Shown: piece by piece, positions 15,618 through 24,526 of the stretch
How the letters are laid out: every line of letters starts with the position of its first letter
Numbering within the stretch: the stretch's first letter is position 1
Source: Streptomyces beigongshangae
GTDB lineage: Bacteria > Actinomycetota > Actinomycetes > Streptomycetales > Streptomycetaceae
Direction: 5' to 3'
DNA: 46,549 nt
Assembly (NCBI RefSeq): GCF_019710745.1
Contig: NZ_JAHKJW010000028.1
Location: forward strand, 57,835 to 104,383
Translations under genes and position numbers: made by a program
Notes under the pieces: model-generated
What the model was told of the DNA's origin: nothing
What the model saw: the letters and a program-made list of their open reading frames with translations, nothing else
Database searches by the model: none

Positions 15618-16883
15618 GTGTACGAGAGCAAGGACGAGGGGGATCGCACACCGGAAGAGGCCGATCTCGCGGCACCGGTCTGGGAGAGCCGTCCCCTGGG
15701 CCACCTCCCCGGTGTCGCATCGGTGACGTACGGCATCGTCAAGCCCGGCCCGCACCGGCCCGCGGGAGTGCCCCTGCTCCAGGCAGGAAACATCGGGGGC
15801 GGTGTGGTGGACCGGATCCCCTCCAAGATGATCGACGAAGCTGTGCACCGCAGCCACCCGCGGACCTCGCTCGTCATGGGCGACCTCGTCGTCGTTCTGG
15901 TGGGCCGGATCGGAGATGCCGCGATCGTCGACGCGGCGCAGCAAGGGTGGAACACCGCCCGGTCGGTCGGTGTCGTCCGCTGCACCGAAGCGGGGCAGCG
16001 GTACGGCATCAACACATGGCTCAAGTGGTGGTTGAGGACACCGGAGGTACGCGCTCGGCACTTGGAGGGTACGGCGGGGGCCGAGCACTCCACGCTGCCT
16101 GTCACCATGCTCGCGGGACTTCCCGTGCCGCTGCCTCCGCTCGACCTCCGCATGCGGCTTCTCCGCACGATGTCCCTGGTCGAGCGACGCATGGAGTTGA
16201 ACACCCGGATCGCCGCGTCCGCCATGGAACTCGCGGACGCGCACTTCGCGGGCTACGTGGAGAGGAACCCGGCGGGAAACAAGGATGCGACAGGGCCGGC
16301 CGCGGCGATCGCCGACCTGGCGGAGGTGGTCGGTGGGACGCGGCGGCCCGATGGGACGCGGCGGTCCGACGCGGTCGAAGGTGGTGTCCCCGCGGCATGG
16401 GCGACGCCCACCGACGTCTTCCGGCACAAGCTCGCCTACTTCGACCGAGCCGATCAGAACGTTGTAACGCCTCCTCACACGGTGTGCGCTCCGGGAACGA
16501 TCCTGGTCGCACCGAGGCCCGGCGGAGTGGAAACGGTCGTGTCCCGGATTCCCCTGGTTCCCGCACGTGGACTGCTCGCGCTCCGTATCGCACGCGAGGC
16601 GGACCGGGTATGGCTGCTGCACGAGCTGCGGTCCCGGAGCAAGGAACTCGTCTCCACGGCGCAAGGGCAGCAAGCGCGTGAAATGAGCCTGAGGGCGTTC
16701 TCCCGCTTCACCGTGTCCTGGCCGGACTCCTCCGGGGTGCGTGAACCGTTCGCCCGTATCGCGATGCCGCTCCACGAGCGGGCGGACGCGGCACTTGAGG
16801 AGAACCGGGTGCTTGAGTTGCTGATCACGACGGAATTGACGGACTTGATGAAAGTGGCCGAGCGGTCGAAGGACAAGAGGTGA
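15618..16883 (+). CDS. Type I restriction-modification specificity subunit, HsdS-like (cassette A)
   Basis: A 421-residue HsdS-like protein that should choose the DNA target for the flanking methylases. The first target-recognition domain runs about residues 20-185 (WESRPLGHLPGV..., VPLLQAGNIGGG, and the closing IP/LPVPLPPLDLRMRLL). A conserved helical spacer (MELNTRIAASAMELADAHF) follows. The second recognition half (about 235-400) is much less typical and lacks a clear closing motif, so the site may be half-site-like or the domain highly diverged. Start GTG 15618, one base after the previous stop, with GAGGGGG upstream. Its stop overlaps the next start (GTGA), so M, S and M' are one translational unit. 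Confidence 0.82.
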   Translation: MYESKDEGDRTPEEADLAAPVWESRPLGHLPGVASVTYGIVKPGPHRPAGVPLLQAGNIGGGVVDRIPSKMIDEAVHRSHPRTSLVMGDLVVVLVGRIGDAAIVDAAQQGWNTARSVGVVRCTEAGQRYGINTWLKWWLRTPEVRARHLEGTAGAEHSTLPVTMLAGLPVPLPPLDLRMRLLRTMSLVERRMELNTRIAASAMELADAHFAGYVERNPAGNKDATGPAAAIADLAEVVGGTRRPDGTRRSDAVEGGVPAAWATPTDVFRHKLAYFDRADQNVVTPPHTVCAPGTILVAPRPGGVETVVSRIPLVPARGLLALRIAREADRVWLLHELRSRSKELVSTAQGQQAREMSLRAFSRFTVSWPDSSGVREPFARIAMPLHERADAALEENRVLELLITTELTDLMKVAERSKDKR

Positions 16884-18439
16884 AGCCGGTGCCGTCGCAG
16901 GGGAGAAGACTCCTGGAGGTCAAGGAACTGATCTGGAAGGCCGCTGACAGACTGCGCGGAGACATGGACGCGGCCGAGTACCGCTATGTCGTCCTCGGGC
17001 TTCTCTATCTCCGTTGTCTGTCCGCTATGTTCGAGGACGCACGCCGTCGGCTCGGCGAGAATTTCGTGGACGATCCGTACGTGTGCGAGGGCGACGGTCT
17101 GCGCTGGGTGCCGGAGGCTGCCCGCTGGGACTGGCTGTCCGAGAGGATGGGGGAGCCCGGATGCCCTGCCGGTGAGGTGCTCGACGAGGCGCTGCGCGCT
17201 GTGTCGCGGAGCAACCGGGATCTCCGCAAGGTCTTTCCGGACGGCCTCGGGCTGACCGGCCGTGTGGAGGACCGGCGCGTCCTGGAACTGTTCGCATTGT
17301 TCGGTGACGGACGCATCGTCGGACATGGGGACCGCCCACCGCAGGACGGCGCGGGGGAGTCGTACGAGTACTTCCTGCGTTCCCTGGACGAGTTCGCCCG
17401 CATTGAAGGGAAACGGGGCGCAGAGTTCCACACCCCGGGCAGCGTGGCGAAGCTCCTGGTCGAGATTCTGGAGCCGTACGAAGGACGGGTGTACGACCCG
17501 TGCTGCGGTGCGGGTGGGCTGCTGGTCCAGGCTCAGCGGTTCGTTGTGACGCACAAGGGGCGTGAACACGCCGAGGACCTCGATATCTACGGACAGGAGA
17601 TCAATCAGCGCAGCTGGCAGTTGGCGAAGATGAACCTGGATCTTCACGGGACGGTGTTGTCCGGTCTGGACGATCATTGGGCCGACACCTTCGCCGAGGA
17701 CCGGTGGCCAGGCCTTGAAGCGGACTTCGTCATGGCAGTCCCGCCCTTCAACATGAGTGACTGGGCGCACCGGGAACATGATCTGCGCTGGCGGTACGGG
17801 GTGCCCCCGGCCAGGAACGCCAACTTCGCCTGGTTGCAGCACGTGGTGTCCAAGCTGAACGACCGGGGCAGTGCCGGCGTGGTGCTGGCGAACGGCTCCC
17901 TGTCGTCCAAACAGTTGGGGGAGGACCGTATCCGCGCCGCCATGGTGGAGGACGACCTGGTCGCCTGTGTGATCGCACTGCCCGACCGCCTTTTCCGGTC
18001 CGCTGGGATTCCCGCGTGCGTCTGGTTCCTGACCAAGGACAAATCGGCGCGGCATACGGGGGACCTGGCCGACCGGCGTGGTGAAGTGCTGTTCCTGGAC
18101 GCTCGCGGCATGGGGCAGATGATCGGCCGCGCGGAACGTGTACTGACGGAGGCGGATCTCCAGGACATCGCCGGCACGTATCGGGCCTGGCGGGGGACAG
18201 GGACCTCGGAGGAATACCGGGACGTGCCTGGCTTCTGCCGCTCCGTGACCCGTGACGAGATCCGCGAACACCGGCACATTCTCAATCCGGGCCGCTACGT
18301 GGGCTCGGCGGACAACGCTGAGGAGCGGGGGGAAAGCTCCGCTCAAGGCCGCGTCGACGAGCTGACCCGCGAGTTCCTCGAACTCCTGGAGGAAGCAGAA
18401 CGAATGGAAAGGGAAATGAGGGGACATTTGGGTGCATGA
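16880..18439 (+). CDS. HsdM-like methylase with altered catalytic motif (VPPF), cassette A
   Basis: A 519-residue HsdM homologue with full domain order: HsdM_N helices (residues 8-140, LIWKAADRLRGDMDAAEYR), SAM motif DPCCGAGG (206-213), target-binding region ending FAWLQHVVSKL. In motif IV the sequence is AVPPFNMSDW: Val287 stands where the catalytic Asn of NPPF should be. The codon is GTC, so this is a real substitution, not a reading error of one base from AAC (it needs two changes). The Asn holds the target amino group, so I expect loss of methyl transfer while SAM and DNA binding may remain. It probably pairs with the active methylase 14195 as a non-catalytic partner. GTG 16880 overlaps the previous stop by four bases. 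Confidence 0.85.
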   Translation: MKPVPSQGRRLLEVKELIWKAADRLRGDMDAAEYRYVVLGLLYLRCLSAMFEDARRRLGENFVDDPYVCEGDGLRWVPEAARWDWLSERMGEPGCPAGEVLDEALRAVSRSNRDLRKVFPDGLGLTGRVEDRRVLELFALFGDGRIVGHGDRPPQDGAGESYEYFLRSLDEFARIEGKRGAEFHTPGSVAKLLVEILEPYEGRVYDPCCGAGGLLVQAQRFVVTHKGREHAEDLDIYGQEINQRSWQLAKMNLDLHGTVLSGLDDHWADTFAEDRWPGLEADFVMAVPPFNMSDWAHREHDLRWRYGVPPARNANFAWLQHVVSKLNDRGSAGVVLANGSLSSKQLGEDRIRAAMVEDDLVACVIALPDRLFRSAGIPACVWFLTKDKSARHTGDLADRRGEVLFLDARGMGQMIGRAERVLTEADLQDIAGTYRAWRGTGTSEEYRDVPGFCRSVTRDEIREHRHILNPGRYVGSADNAEERGESSAQGRVDELTREFLELLEEAERMEREMRGHLGA

Positions 18440-18476
18440 CTGTCCGGCTGTCCCGCCTTTCGAGGCCGGCCCAGTC

Positions 18477-18516
18477 GTGTCGGTCGGCTGTGTCAGGCGG
18501 CTGTGTCGGTCGGCTG
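18477..18516. repeat. Direct repeats upstream of mad2
   Basis: GTGTCGGTCGGCTG occurs at 18477-18490 and 18503-18516, with a degenerate copy between. The repeats lie in the 178-base gap separating cassette A from mad2 and could be regulator sites. A frame through this gap from GTG 18432 is Cys/Arg-rich and not believable protein. Confidence 0.5.
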
Positions 18517-18617
18517 CGCTCCCGAGGTCCTCGCCGGGTGTGCGGCCGGCCGTGGGTCCGTCCCCTGCTCACTCCGCGACAACTCGCGCGCACCACGCCG
18601 TAAGGTGGGTCAGCGCA

Positions 18618-20882
18618 ATGGGCGGGCCCGTCACGGAGTACGGGTCGGGCGTGGTGGAACTCGGGACGGAGCAGACGGCGGATATGGCGGACGAGCAGTT
18701 GGGCCTTGGATTTCCCCTGCCGGAGGAGCCCAAGAAGCAGTCCGGCGGAGCTGTACCGCCGCGCCCGCTCGGGGACGACGAGACGATCGACTACATCACC
18801 GGCCGCGACATTCTCAGAATGACTGAGGCCGAGAAGGTCCGGCAGCACATCGCCCGGGTTCTCGTGCACCAGTACGGAATCAGTCCGGACGACATGATGC
18901 GCGACTACGTGATCGAGATTCCAGCGGCCGAGGGTAATCGTAAAAGCCGCAAGAAGGTCAGCATCGCGGTTTTCGAGCCCGGGAAGCCGCACCGCCCGGA
19001 GCATCTCCGGCGGATCGTCATCACCAAGCCGCGCCCCAAAACCGGCCGTACGGTCACCAAGATTCGTACGCATGAGCAGGCGACGAACGACATCGACGAG
19101 CTTCAGTCGCTGATGACCGTGGCGGGACCGCAGTGTCACCTGGGTCTGTGGACCGATGACATCGACCTCTACTTCGTGGAGCGTCTCAGGAAGGACGACG
19201 AGGGCCGGGAGCTGCGGTTCGAGGACCGTTTCCGGCCTCTGCCGAACTGGCCGCGCGGGGACGACACGGCGTTCGACGCCGCCCGTGACGCGTCCTCGCT
19301 GGCGGAGATCCGGCGAGCGGACAAGTACATGCTCCGCTTCGCCTTCCGGCGCTGTCACAACTACATCCACGGCAACGAGGGACTACCCAAGGACGCGGCG
19401 TTCTGGCAGTTCCTCTACGTCCTGTTTGCGAAGATCTACGACGAACGCATGGTCCGTGAAGAGGGCAAGGACCCGCGCTTCCGCATCGAGATCAAGGACC
19501 TGGTCAGGACCGAGACCACGGCCGGCGGCGCCAGGCGCAGGGCGGGCAGTCCCGAGGTGGCGGCCCGGGTCAAAGCACTCTTCGACGAGGTCAAGGAGTT
19601 CTACAAGAAGCAGGGACTCTTCGACCAGCGTGACGAGCTGACTCTGTCCGTACCCGCGCTCACCTTCATCGTCGGCGAGCTGGCGCCGTACGACCTGGGT
19701 ACGACCGACATCGACGCCAAGGGCGTGGCGTACCAGGAACTCGTAGGGGACAACCTGCGCGGTGACCGCGGCCAGTACTTCACGCCCAACGAGGCGGTGA
19801 AGCTCGTCGTCGACATTCTCGATCCGCAGGCGCACGAGACGGTTTTCGATCCCTGCTGCGGTACCGGCGGCTTCCTGCGCGAAACCCTGAATCACCTGCT
19901 GCGCAAGTGGCAGAAGAAAGAGAACGGCACCTTCACCAGCGCCCAGGATCTCGTCCGGCAGATGGCCGACTACCGTCGGCGGCTGGCCGCCTACGCGGAG
20001 GAGCACCTTTTCGGGGCCGACTTCGACCCCTTCCTGCGCCGGGCCACCATGATGAGTCTGATGACGCTCACGGACACGGCGGGGCATGCCTTTCAGATGG
20101 ATTCGCTGGCATTCCCCGATGGCCATCTGCCGGGCAACGACGAGGCGTACGGTTTCCCACAGATAAGGCTGGGCGCGGTGGACGTCCTGATGACGAATCC
20201 GCCGTTCGGCTCCGACATCCCCGTGTCCGAGGACATGATCCTCAAGACTTTCCGCGACCGTGGTGGCGATTTCGGCGTCGCCTACAACTGGACGAAGAAC
20301 CGCGAGGGAGAGCTGACCCGGGAGAAGCCCGCGACCGCGGTCTCCCCCGAGAGGCTGTTCGTGCAGCGTGCCGTGGAGTGGGTCAGACCCGGAGGGCGGA
20401 TCGGCATCGTCCTTCCGAACGGCATCCTCTCCAACCCGGGCCCCGCCGACGAAGCGGTACGCCGTTTCATCCTGGACCAGTGCTGGGTCCTGGCCAGTGT
20501 GGAGCTCCCCGTCGAGACCTTCATCGCCGAAGCCAACGTCAACATCCTCACCACTCTTCTCTTCCTGCGCCGCAAGACCAGGCAGGAGCGGCAGGAGGAG
20601 ATGGAGTACGGGAATGTCGACTACCCGGTGTTCATGGCGGTCGCGGAGAAGGTCGGCGTCGACCGGCGGGGCAACAAGGTCTTTGTGCGCACTCCGGACG
20701 GTGAGGTGGTGACCGAGGAAGAGGTGGAGCGCGAGATCCTGCGGATCGGCGGTGTCGAGGTGCCGCGGGAGATCCGGCGCAGGGTGCAGAAGATCGACAA
20801 CGACCTGCCGAAGATCGCCGAGGCCTACCACGAGTTCGAGGCGGAGCACCGCCACGAGTTCCCCTGGAACACCAGCGCATGA
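18618..20882 (+). CDS. mad2: MADS DNA methyltransferase with N-terminal HsdR-N-like domain
   Basis: A 754-residue protein. Residues about 50-190 resemble the PD-(D/E)xK N-terminal domain of type I HsdR proteins, but the metal-binding Asp is Ser115 (VSIAVF) and the EvK is ITK (Thr136, Lys137), so the nuclease site looks degenerate. Residues about 200-330 are helical HsdM_N-like. The methylase core has DPCCGTGG (411-418) and NPPF (527-530), so adenine methylation should be intact. MADS methylates host DNA to mark self. The start is uncertain: ATG 18618 follows a TAAGGT box (18601-18606) with no ribosome site; ATG 18684 is an alternative. The stop overlaps the next start (ATGA). The name mad2 is from memory of the MADS order. 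Confidence 0.82.
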   Translation: MGGPVTEYGSGVVELGTEQTADMADEQLGLGFPLPEEPKKQSGGAVPPRPLGDDETIDYITGRDILRMTEAEKVRQHIARVLVHQYGISPDDMMRDYVIEIPAAEGNRKSRKKVSIAVFEPGKPHRPEHLRRIVITKPRPKTGRTVTKIRTHEQATNDIDELQSLMTVAGPQCHLGLWTDDIDLYFVERLRKDDEGRELRFEDRFRPLPNWPRGDDTAFDAARDASSLAEIRRADKYMLRFAFRRCHNYIHGNEGLPKDAAFWQFLYVLFAKIYDERMVREEGKDPRFRIEIKDLVRTETTAGGARRRAGSPEVAARVKALFDEVKEFYKKQGLFDQRDELTLSVPALTFIVGELAPYDLGTTDIDAKGVAYQELVGDNLRGDRGQYFTPNEAVKLVVDILDPQAHETVFDPCCGTGGFLRETLNHLLRKWQKKENGTFTSAQDLVRQMADYRRRLAAYAEEHLFGADFDPFLRRATMMSLMTLTDTAGHAFQMDSLAFPDGHLPGNDEAYGFPQIRLGAVDVLMTNPPFGSDIPVSEDMILKTFRDRGGDFGVAYNWTKNREGELTREKPATAVSPERLFVQRAVEWVRPGGRIGIVLPNGILSNPGPADEAVRRFILDQCWVLASVELPVETFIAEANVNILTTLLFLRRKTRQERQEEMEYGNVDYPVFMAVAEKVGVDRRGNKVFVRTPDGEVVTEEEVEREILRIGGVEVPREIRRRVQKIDNDLPKIAEAYHEFEAEHRHEFPWNTSA

Positions 20883-22207
20883 TCACCCGTATCGAGGCGT
20901 ACAACTACCGCTGCTTCGAGAACCTCGCCGTCGATCTGTCCGGCTTCCATGTGCTGGCCGGGGCCAACGGCTCGGGCAAGAGCACGCTGCTCGACATCCC
21001 GGTCCTGCTCGGCGAGCTGATGCGCGCCGAGCGGATCGAGGACGCCTTCCTCCAGCCATCGCCCAGGACCGGCCGGCCGCCGCGCGCCCAGTCCCTGGCC
21101 GAGCCCGCGCACCGCGGTCGCGAGGGGGGCTTCGGCTTCGCCCTGGAGGCCCGGCTTCCCCACGAGGTCACCGAGATCATCGCCGAAGCCACCCGGAACC
21201 CGCGCTTCCCTCTTCCCACGCATCTGCGGTACGAGCTCCACCTCGCGCCGCTCGACCACGGCCGCGGCATCGCGATCGCCGGGGAGTACCTGGTGCTGTT
21301 CGCCGAGGATCGTCCGGTACGTCCGGTGCCGGGGGACCGGGCCTTCGAGGACCCGGACGAGAAGAAGGCCACCGGGCGGGGCGGCAGCCATCGGGTTCGG
21401 TGGGTCTGGGAGGAGGAGTGGCGGCCGGTGATCGCCCGCACCGGCGGTCCGGTGGCGCGCTTCACCTCGGAGGTCGGCGGTCAGCCCCCGCTGAGCTGGC
21501 AGAGCCCGCAGAGCCGGCTCGCGCTGGACACGGTTCCGTATGACGTGGCGCAGTTCCCGGCCGCCCTGTGGTTCCGTGGTCTGCTGCGCGAGGGCACGCT
21601 CGCCTACTCCCCCGACTGGGCCGCGCTCCGCCAGGCCGCCCAGCCCGCCGGCCGTACGCCCCAGCTCGACACCGGCGGCCGTAACACGCCCTGGCTGGCA
21701 CTGCGCCTCCAGCGCGAGGACAAGGAGCTGTACGACGCCTGGGTGGATCTCGTCAGGATCGCGCTGCCGCAGATCGAGGAGATCGACGTCGTCGAGCGGG
21801 AGGACGACCTCCACGCGTACTTCCGTGTGACCTACGCGGGCGGCCACCAGGTCACCTCCTCCGGTCTGTCCGACGGCACCCTGCGGGTGTTCGCCCTGAC
21901 ACTGCTCGCCTTCGCGCCCGACCCGCCGGGCCTCCTGGTCACCGAGGAACCGGAGAACGGCATCTATCCGCAGGCCATCGAGATCGTCATGCAGGCCCTG
22001 CAGGCCGTACGGGACAGCCAGGTGCTCGTGGCCACGCAGTCACCACTGGTCCTGGCCAACGTCGAACTCTCCGACGTCCTTGCCACCCGCGTCGACCCCG
22101 ACACGGGCGCGGTCACCGTCGTACGCGGCGACCGACACCCACGGCTGGCCGACTGGCGCGGTGACCTCGACCTGGGAACGCTCTTCGCCACGGGGGTTTT
22201 CGAATGA
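20879..22207 (+). CDS. mad3: MADS AAA/ABC-type ATPase
   Basis: A 442-residue ATPase of the AAA15/AAA21 (RecF/OLD-like) group. P-loop GANGSGKST at 28-36, opening ITRIEAYNYRCFENLAVDL typical of RecF-like heads, signature region SGLSDGTLRVFAL, Walker B LLVTEEPENG, then a D-loop/H-loop region ending in ATQSPLVLANV. Proteins of this class dimerise on DNA or on a partner nuclease and often act as sensors in phage defence. Here it is coupled on both sides by ATGA overlaps, to the methylase before it and to the small protein after it. There is no nuclease domain in this chain; the neighbour mad4 may supply it. Confidence 0.85.
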   Translation: MITRIEAYNYRCFENLAVDLSGFHVLAGANGSGKSTLLDIPVLLGELMRAERIEDAFLQPSPRTGRPPRAQSLAEPAHRGREGGFGFALEARLPHEVTEIIAEATRNPRFPLPTHLRYELHLAPLDHGRGIAIAGEYLVLFAEDRPVRPVPGDRAFEDPDEKKATGRGGSHRVRWVWEEEWRPVIARTGGPVARFTSEVGGQPPLSWQSPQSRLALDTVPYDVAQFPAALWFRGLLREGTLAYSPDWAALRQAAQPAGRTPQLDTGGRNTPWLALRLQREDKELYDAWVDLVRIALPQIEEIDVVEREDDLHAYFRVTYAGGHQVTSSGLSDGTLRVFALTLLAFAPDPPGLLVTEEPENGIYPQAIEIVMQALQAVRDSQVLVATQSPLVLANVELSDVLATRVDPDTGAVTVVRGDRHPRLADWRGDLDLGTLFATGVFE

Positions 22208-22974
22208 GCAAGGCCGCGGCGCGACGAGCCGTGCGGGGGAACGGGCCCGCTGGCCGGGTTCCCCGGCAGGCGACCGATCCCGTCGATGACACCGGCAAGC
22301 GGGACCTCGTCTTCCTTGTCGCCGACCAGGGCATGAAAGCCATGATCGGAGGGTTCCTGGGCAGGGGGGACTTCGGCCACAAACTGGGCTGCGCGTCGTT
22401 CGACTTCGACAGCAGGCGGGACATCAAGCTCGCGCCCCATCATGATTCGGAACTGCCGCTGCGGTCGGGCGCGCTGCTCCAGCCCTGGCGGGGCGAGTAC
22501 CGGCGCGCGATCGTGGTCCTGGACCACGCGTACGAGAATCCGCTGCCCGTCGACGAGATCCACAAGCGGATCAGTGTCCAACTGGAGGACGTCTGGCCGC
22601 AGTTCACGGCTGTCGTCATCGAGCCGGAGCTGGAGAACTGGTTCTGGTCGGACCACGTCGAGATCATCAAGAAGGCCCTCGTGTGGCGGCCGAAGAACGG
22701 CGACGACCGTACGCCGCGTCAGGTACTGGAGGAAGCCGGGCTGTGGGATCCGGGCAAGTCCAAGCCCGACGATCCGAAGGCGGCGGTCGAGTACCTGCAC
22801 AGGAAGAAGTACATCGGTGACATGAGCAACGGCATCTTCCGGCGCTTCGCGGAAACGGTCCCGTCCGTACGCCGCTGCACGGACACGTCGTTCCAGCACC
22901 TGATGGCAACGCTGGCGGACTGGTTCCCGGCGGAGAAGACGACGGCATACACGAAGACGGAGTACGCGCAGTGA
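22204..22974 (+). CDS. mad4: MADS protein MAD4, possible TOPRIM-like partner of the ATPase
   Basis: A 256-residue protein without clear named domain. After a basic N-terminus it has alternating beta/alpha pattern: RDLVFLVADQGM (Asp41), RRAIVVLDHAYEN (Asp107), and AVVIEPELENWFW (Glu140-Glu144). This spacing of acidic residues at strand ends recalls DUF4276/TOPRIM-like proteins that pair with RecF-like ATPases in OLD/Gabija-type systems. That reading is inference; the first catalytic Glu of TOPRIM is not obvious. A position coupled to mad3 (ATGA) and mad5 (GTGA) supports joint assembly. Annotated by context as MAD4. Confidence 0.7.
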   Translation: MSKAAARRAVRGNGPAGRVPRQATDPVDDTGKRDLVFLVADQGMKAMIGGFLGRGDFGHKLGCASFDFDSRRDIKLAPHHDSELPLRSGALLQPWRGEYRRAIVVLDHAYENPLPVDEIHKRISVQLEDVWPQFTAVVIEPELENWFWSDHVEIIKKALVWRPKNGDDRTPRQVLEEAGLWDPGKSKPDDPKAAVEYLHRKKYIGDMSNGIFRRFAETVPSVRRCTDTSFQHLMATLADWFPAEKTTAYTKTEYAQ

Positions 22975-24419
22975 AGATCGCGGCCAAGGGCAACCCGGTG
23001 CGGCTCAACTGGTTGCGGGAGCAGGGGCTGCGGATGGACGCGGCGCCGTATCTTTCGGGGGCGTTCGAGGCGCGGAAACTGTTGGAGCGGTTGTCGGTTC
23101 GCAAGGAGCCGCTGGGCGAGCTGACCGAAGGGCACAACGGAGGAATCTTCAATGGGCCTCAGTTCCGTCGGGTCTACGTGCTCGACCCTAAGCACGGCGT
23201 GCCGTTCCTCGGCAGCAGAGACATGTTGAGGAGTGACTTTACGGATCTGCCCTTGCTGAAGAAGTCCGATGCCATGTCGGGGAAGTTGTCCTACCTCCGA
23301 GTGCAGCCTGGAATGACTCTGATCTCGTGTTCCGGGTTTTATGCCGGTCGAAGGTCGTACGTACGCCCGGACATGGCTGACTGCTGGTCCTCACAGGATG
23401 TCCTCAAGGTCAATCCTGATCCGGAAAAAATCAAATCCGGGTATCTGTACGCCTTTCTGGCCAGCCGGTTCGGTGAAGCCCTGGTTAAGGGTTCGGTTTA
23501 CGGATCAGCCATCAAGCATATTGAGCCGCACCACATCATGGGATTGCCGGTCCCGCGCTTTGATCCGGCAACGGAGCAAGAAATCCACGACCTGGTGGAG
23601 GAGGCGGCTGCACTACGGACCGAATTTCAGAAGGGGTCGGTTGAGGCGACCGAGGATCTGTTCAAGACGGCGGGGCTTGAGGAACTTATTGACCTGCGGT
23701 GGCACGACGGCCGGGCCAGGAATCTTGGCTTCGAGCAGCGAGGGCTGACGGCTACGACGTTGCGAGCACTTAATTTTGAACCCAGAGCCGAGCGGGTATT
23801 GAAGCGGTTGCGTGACGTAGAGCATGTGACGCTTGGTGAAATTTGCAAGGGTGGGCAGTTCAGTCGGGGCTTGCGTTTCATGCGCGTGGACGGCCCTGAA
23901 GATCCTCGATACAGCTACCAGTTGGTGGGGCAGCGGCAGGCGTTCTGGCTACGTCCAGTAGGACGTTGGATTAGCAAAGCTAAGACGTCACCCGAAGTGC
24001 TGGCGAAGGACGAGACTATCCTCGTCGCCGCCCAAGGGACGTTGGGCGAGAACGAGGTGTTTTGCCGTCCGAGCTTCGCTACTGGGGCATGGTTGTCGTA
24101 CGCGTATTCGGAGCACTTCCTCCGCATTCGCAGCGGTAATCCTGATATCTCTGGTGCCTACCTTTTTGCTTTCCTCCGGTCCGAGGCTGTGTTCCGTGTC
24201 TTGCGTTCCATGTCTACTGGTGGGAAGCAGCAGGACATCCATGAGGAGTTGCGTGCTCAGATTCCAGTCCCTATCCTCACCGCGCCTGACCGGGAACGCA
24301 TCGCGGAAACGATCCGTACCGCCTATCGGAAGCGTGATGAAGCGGACCTGAAGGAAGATAAGGCTTTGGAACTGTTGGGACAGGCCGTATTGAGGCACAG
24401 TGCGACCAAGCGAGGTTGA
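22971..24419 (+). CDS. mad5: MADS specificity subunit (HsdS)
   Basis: A 482-residue protein with two target-recognition domains, as in normal HsdS: TRD1 about 45-205 (LGELTEGHNGGIFNGPQF, closing IEPHHIMGLPVPRF), a helical spacer, TRD2 about 280-435 (VTLGEICKGGQFSRG, closing IHEELRAQIPVPIL), and a final helix. It should direct MAD2 to its site. GTG 22971 overlaps the mad4 stop. The body of the gene is visibly poorer in GC than the flanking genes, with many A/T third positions (GAA, CTT, TTT, AAT), as expected when TRDs are exchanged by horizontal transfer. It ends in a convergent arrangement with the DUF397 gene. Confidence 0.86.
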   Translation: MKIAAKGNPVRLNWLREQGLRMDAAPYLSGAFEARKLLERLSVRKEPLGELTEGHNGGIFNGPQFRRVYVLDPKHGVPFLGSRDMLRSDFTDLPLLKKSDAMSGKLSYLRVQPGMTLISCSGFYAGRRSYVRPDMADCWSSQDVLKVNPDPEKIKSGYLYAFLASRFGEALVKGSVYGSAIKHIEPHHIMGLPVPRFDPATEQEIHDLVEEAAALRTEFQKGSVEATEDLFKTAGLEELIDLRWHDGRARNLGFEQRGLTATTLRALNFEPRAERVLKRLRDVEHVTLGEICKGGQFSRGLRFMRVDGPEDPRYSYQLVGQRQAFWLRPVGRWISKAKTSPEVLAKDETILVAAQGTLGENEVFCRPSFATGAWLSYAYSEHFLRIRSGNPDISGAYLFAFLRSEAVFRVLRSMSTGGKQQDIHEELRAQIPVPILTAPDRERIAETIRTAYRKRDEADLKEDKALELLGQAVLRHSATKRG

Positions 24420-24526
24420 GGCGGGCGGCTTACGGACACGGGAGCATCGTTCCTTATGACCTCAGGGAACAGGCCGGATGGGCCGATTCCCCGTTCCATA
24501 GCCGATCAGGAGTAGGAGCTGGGACG

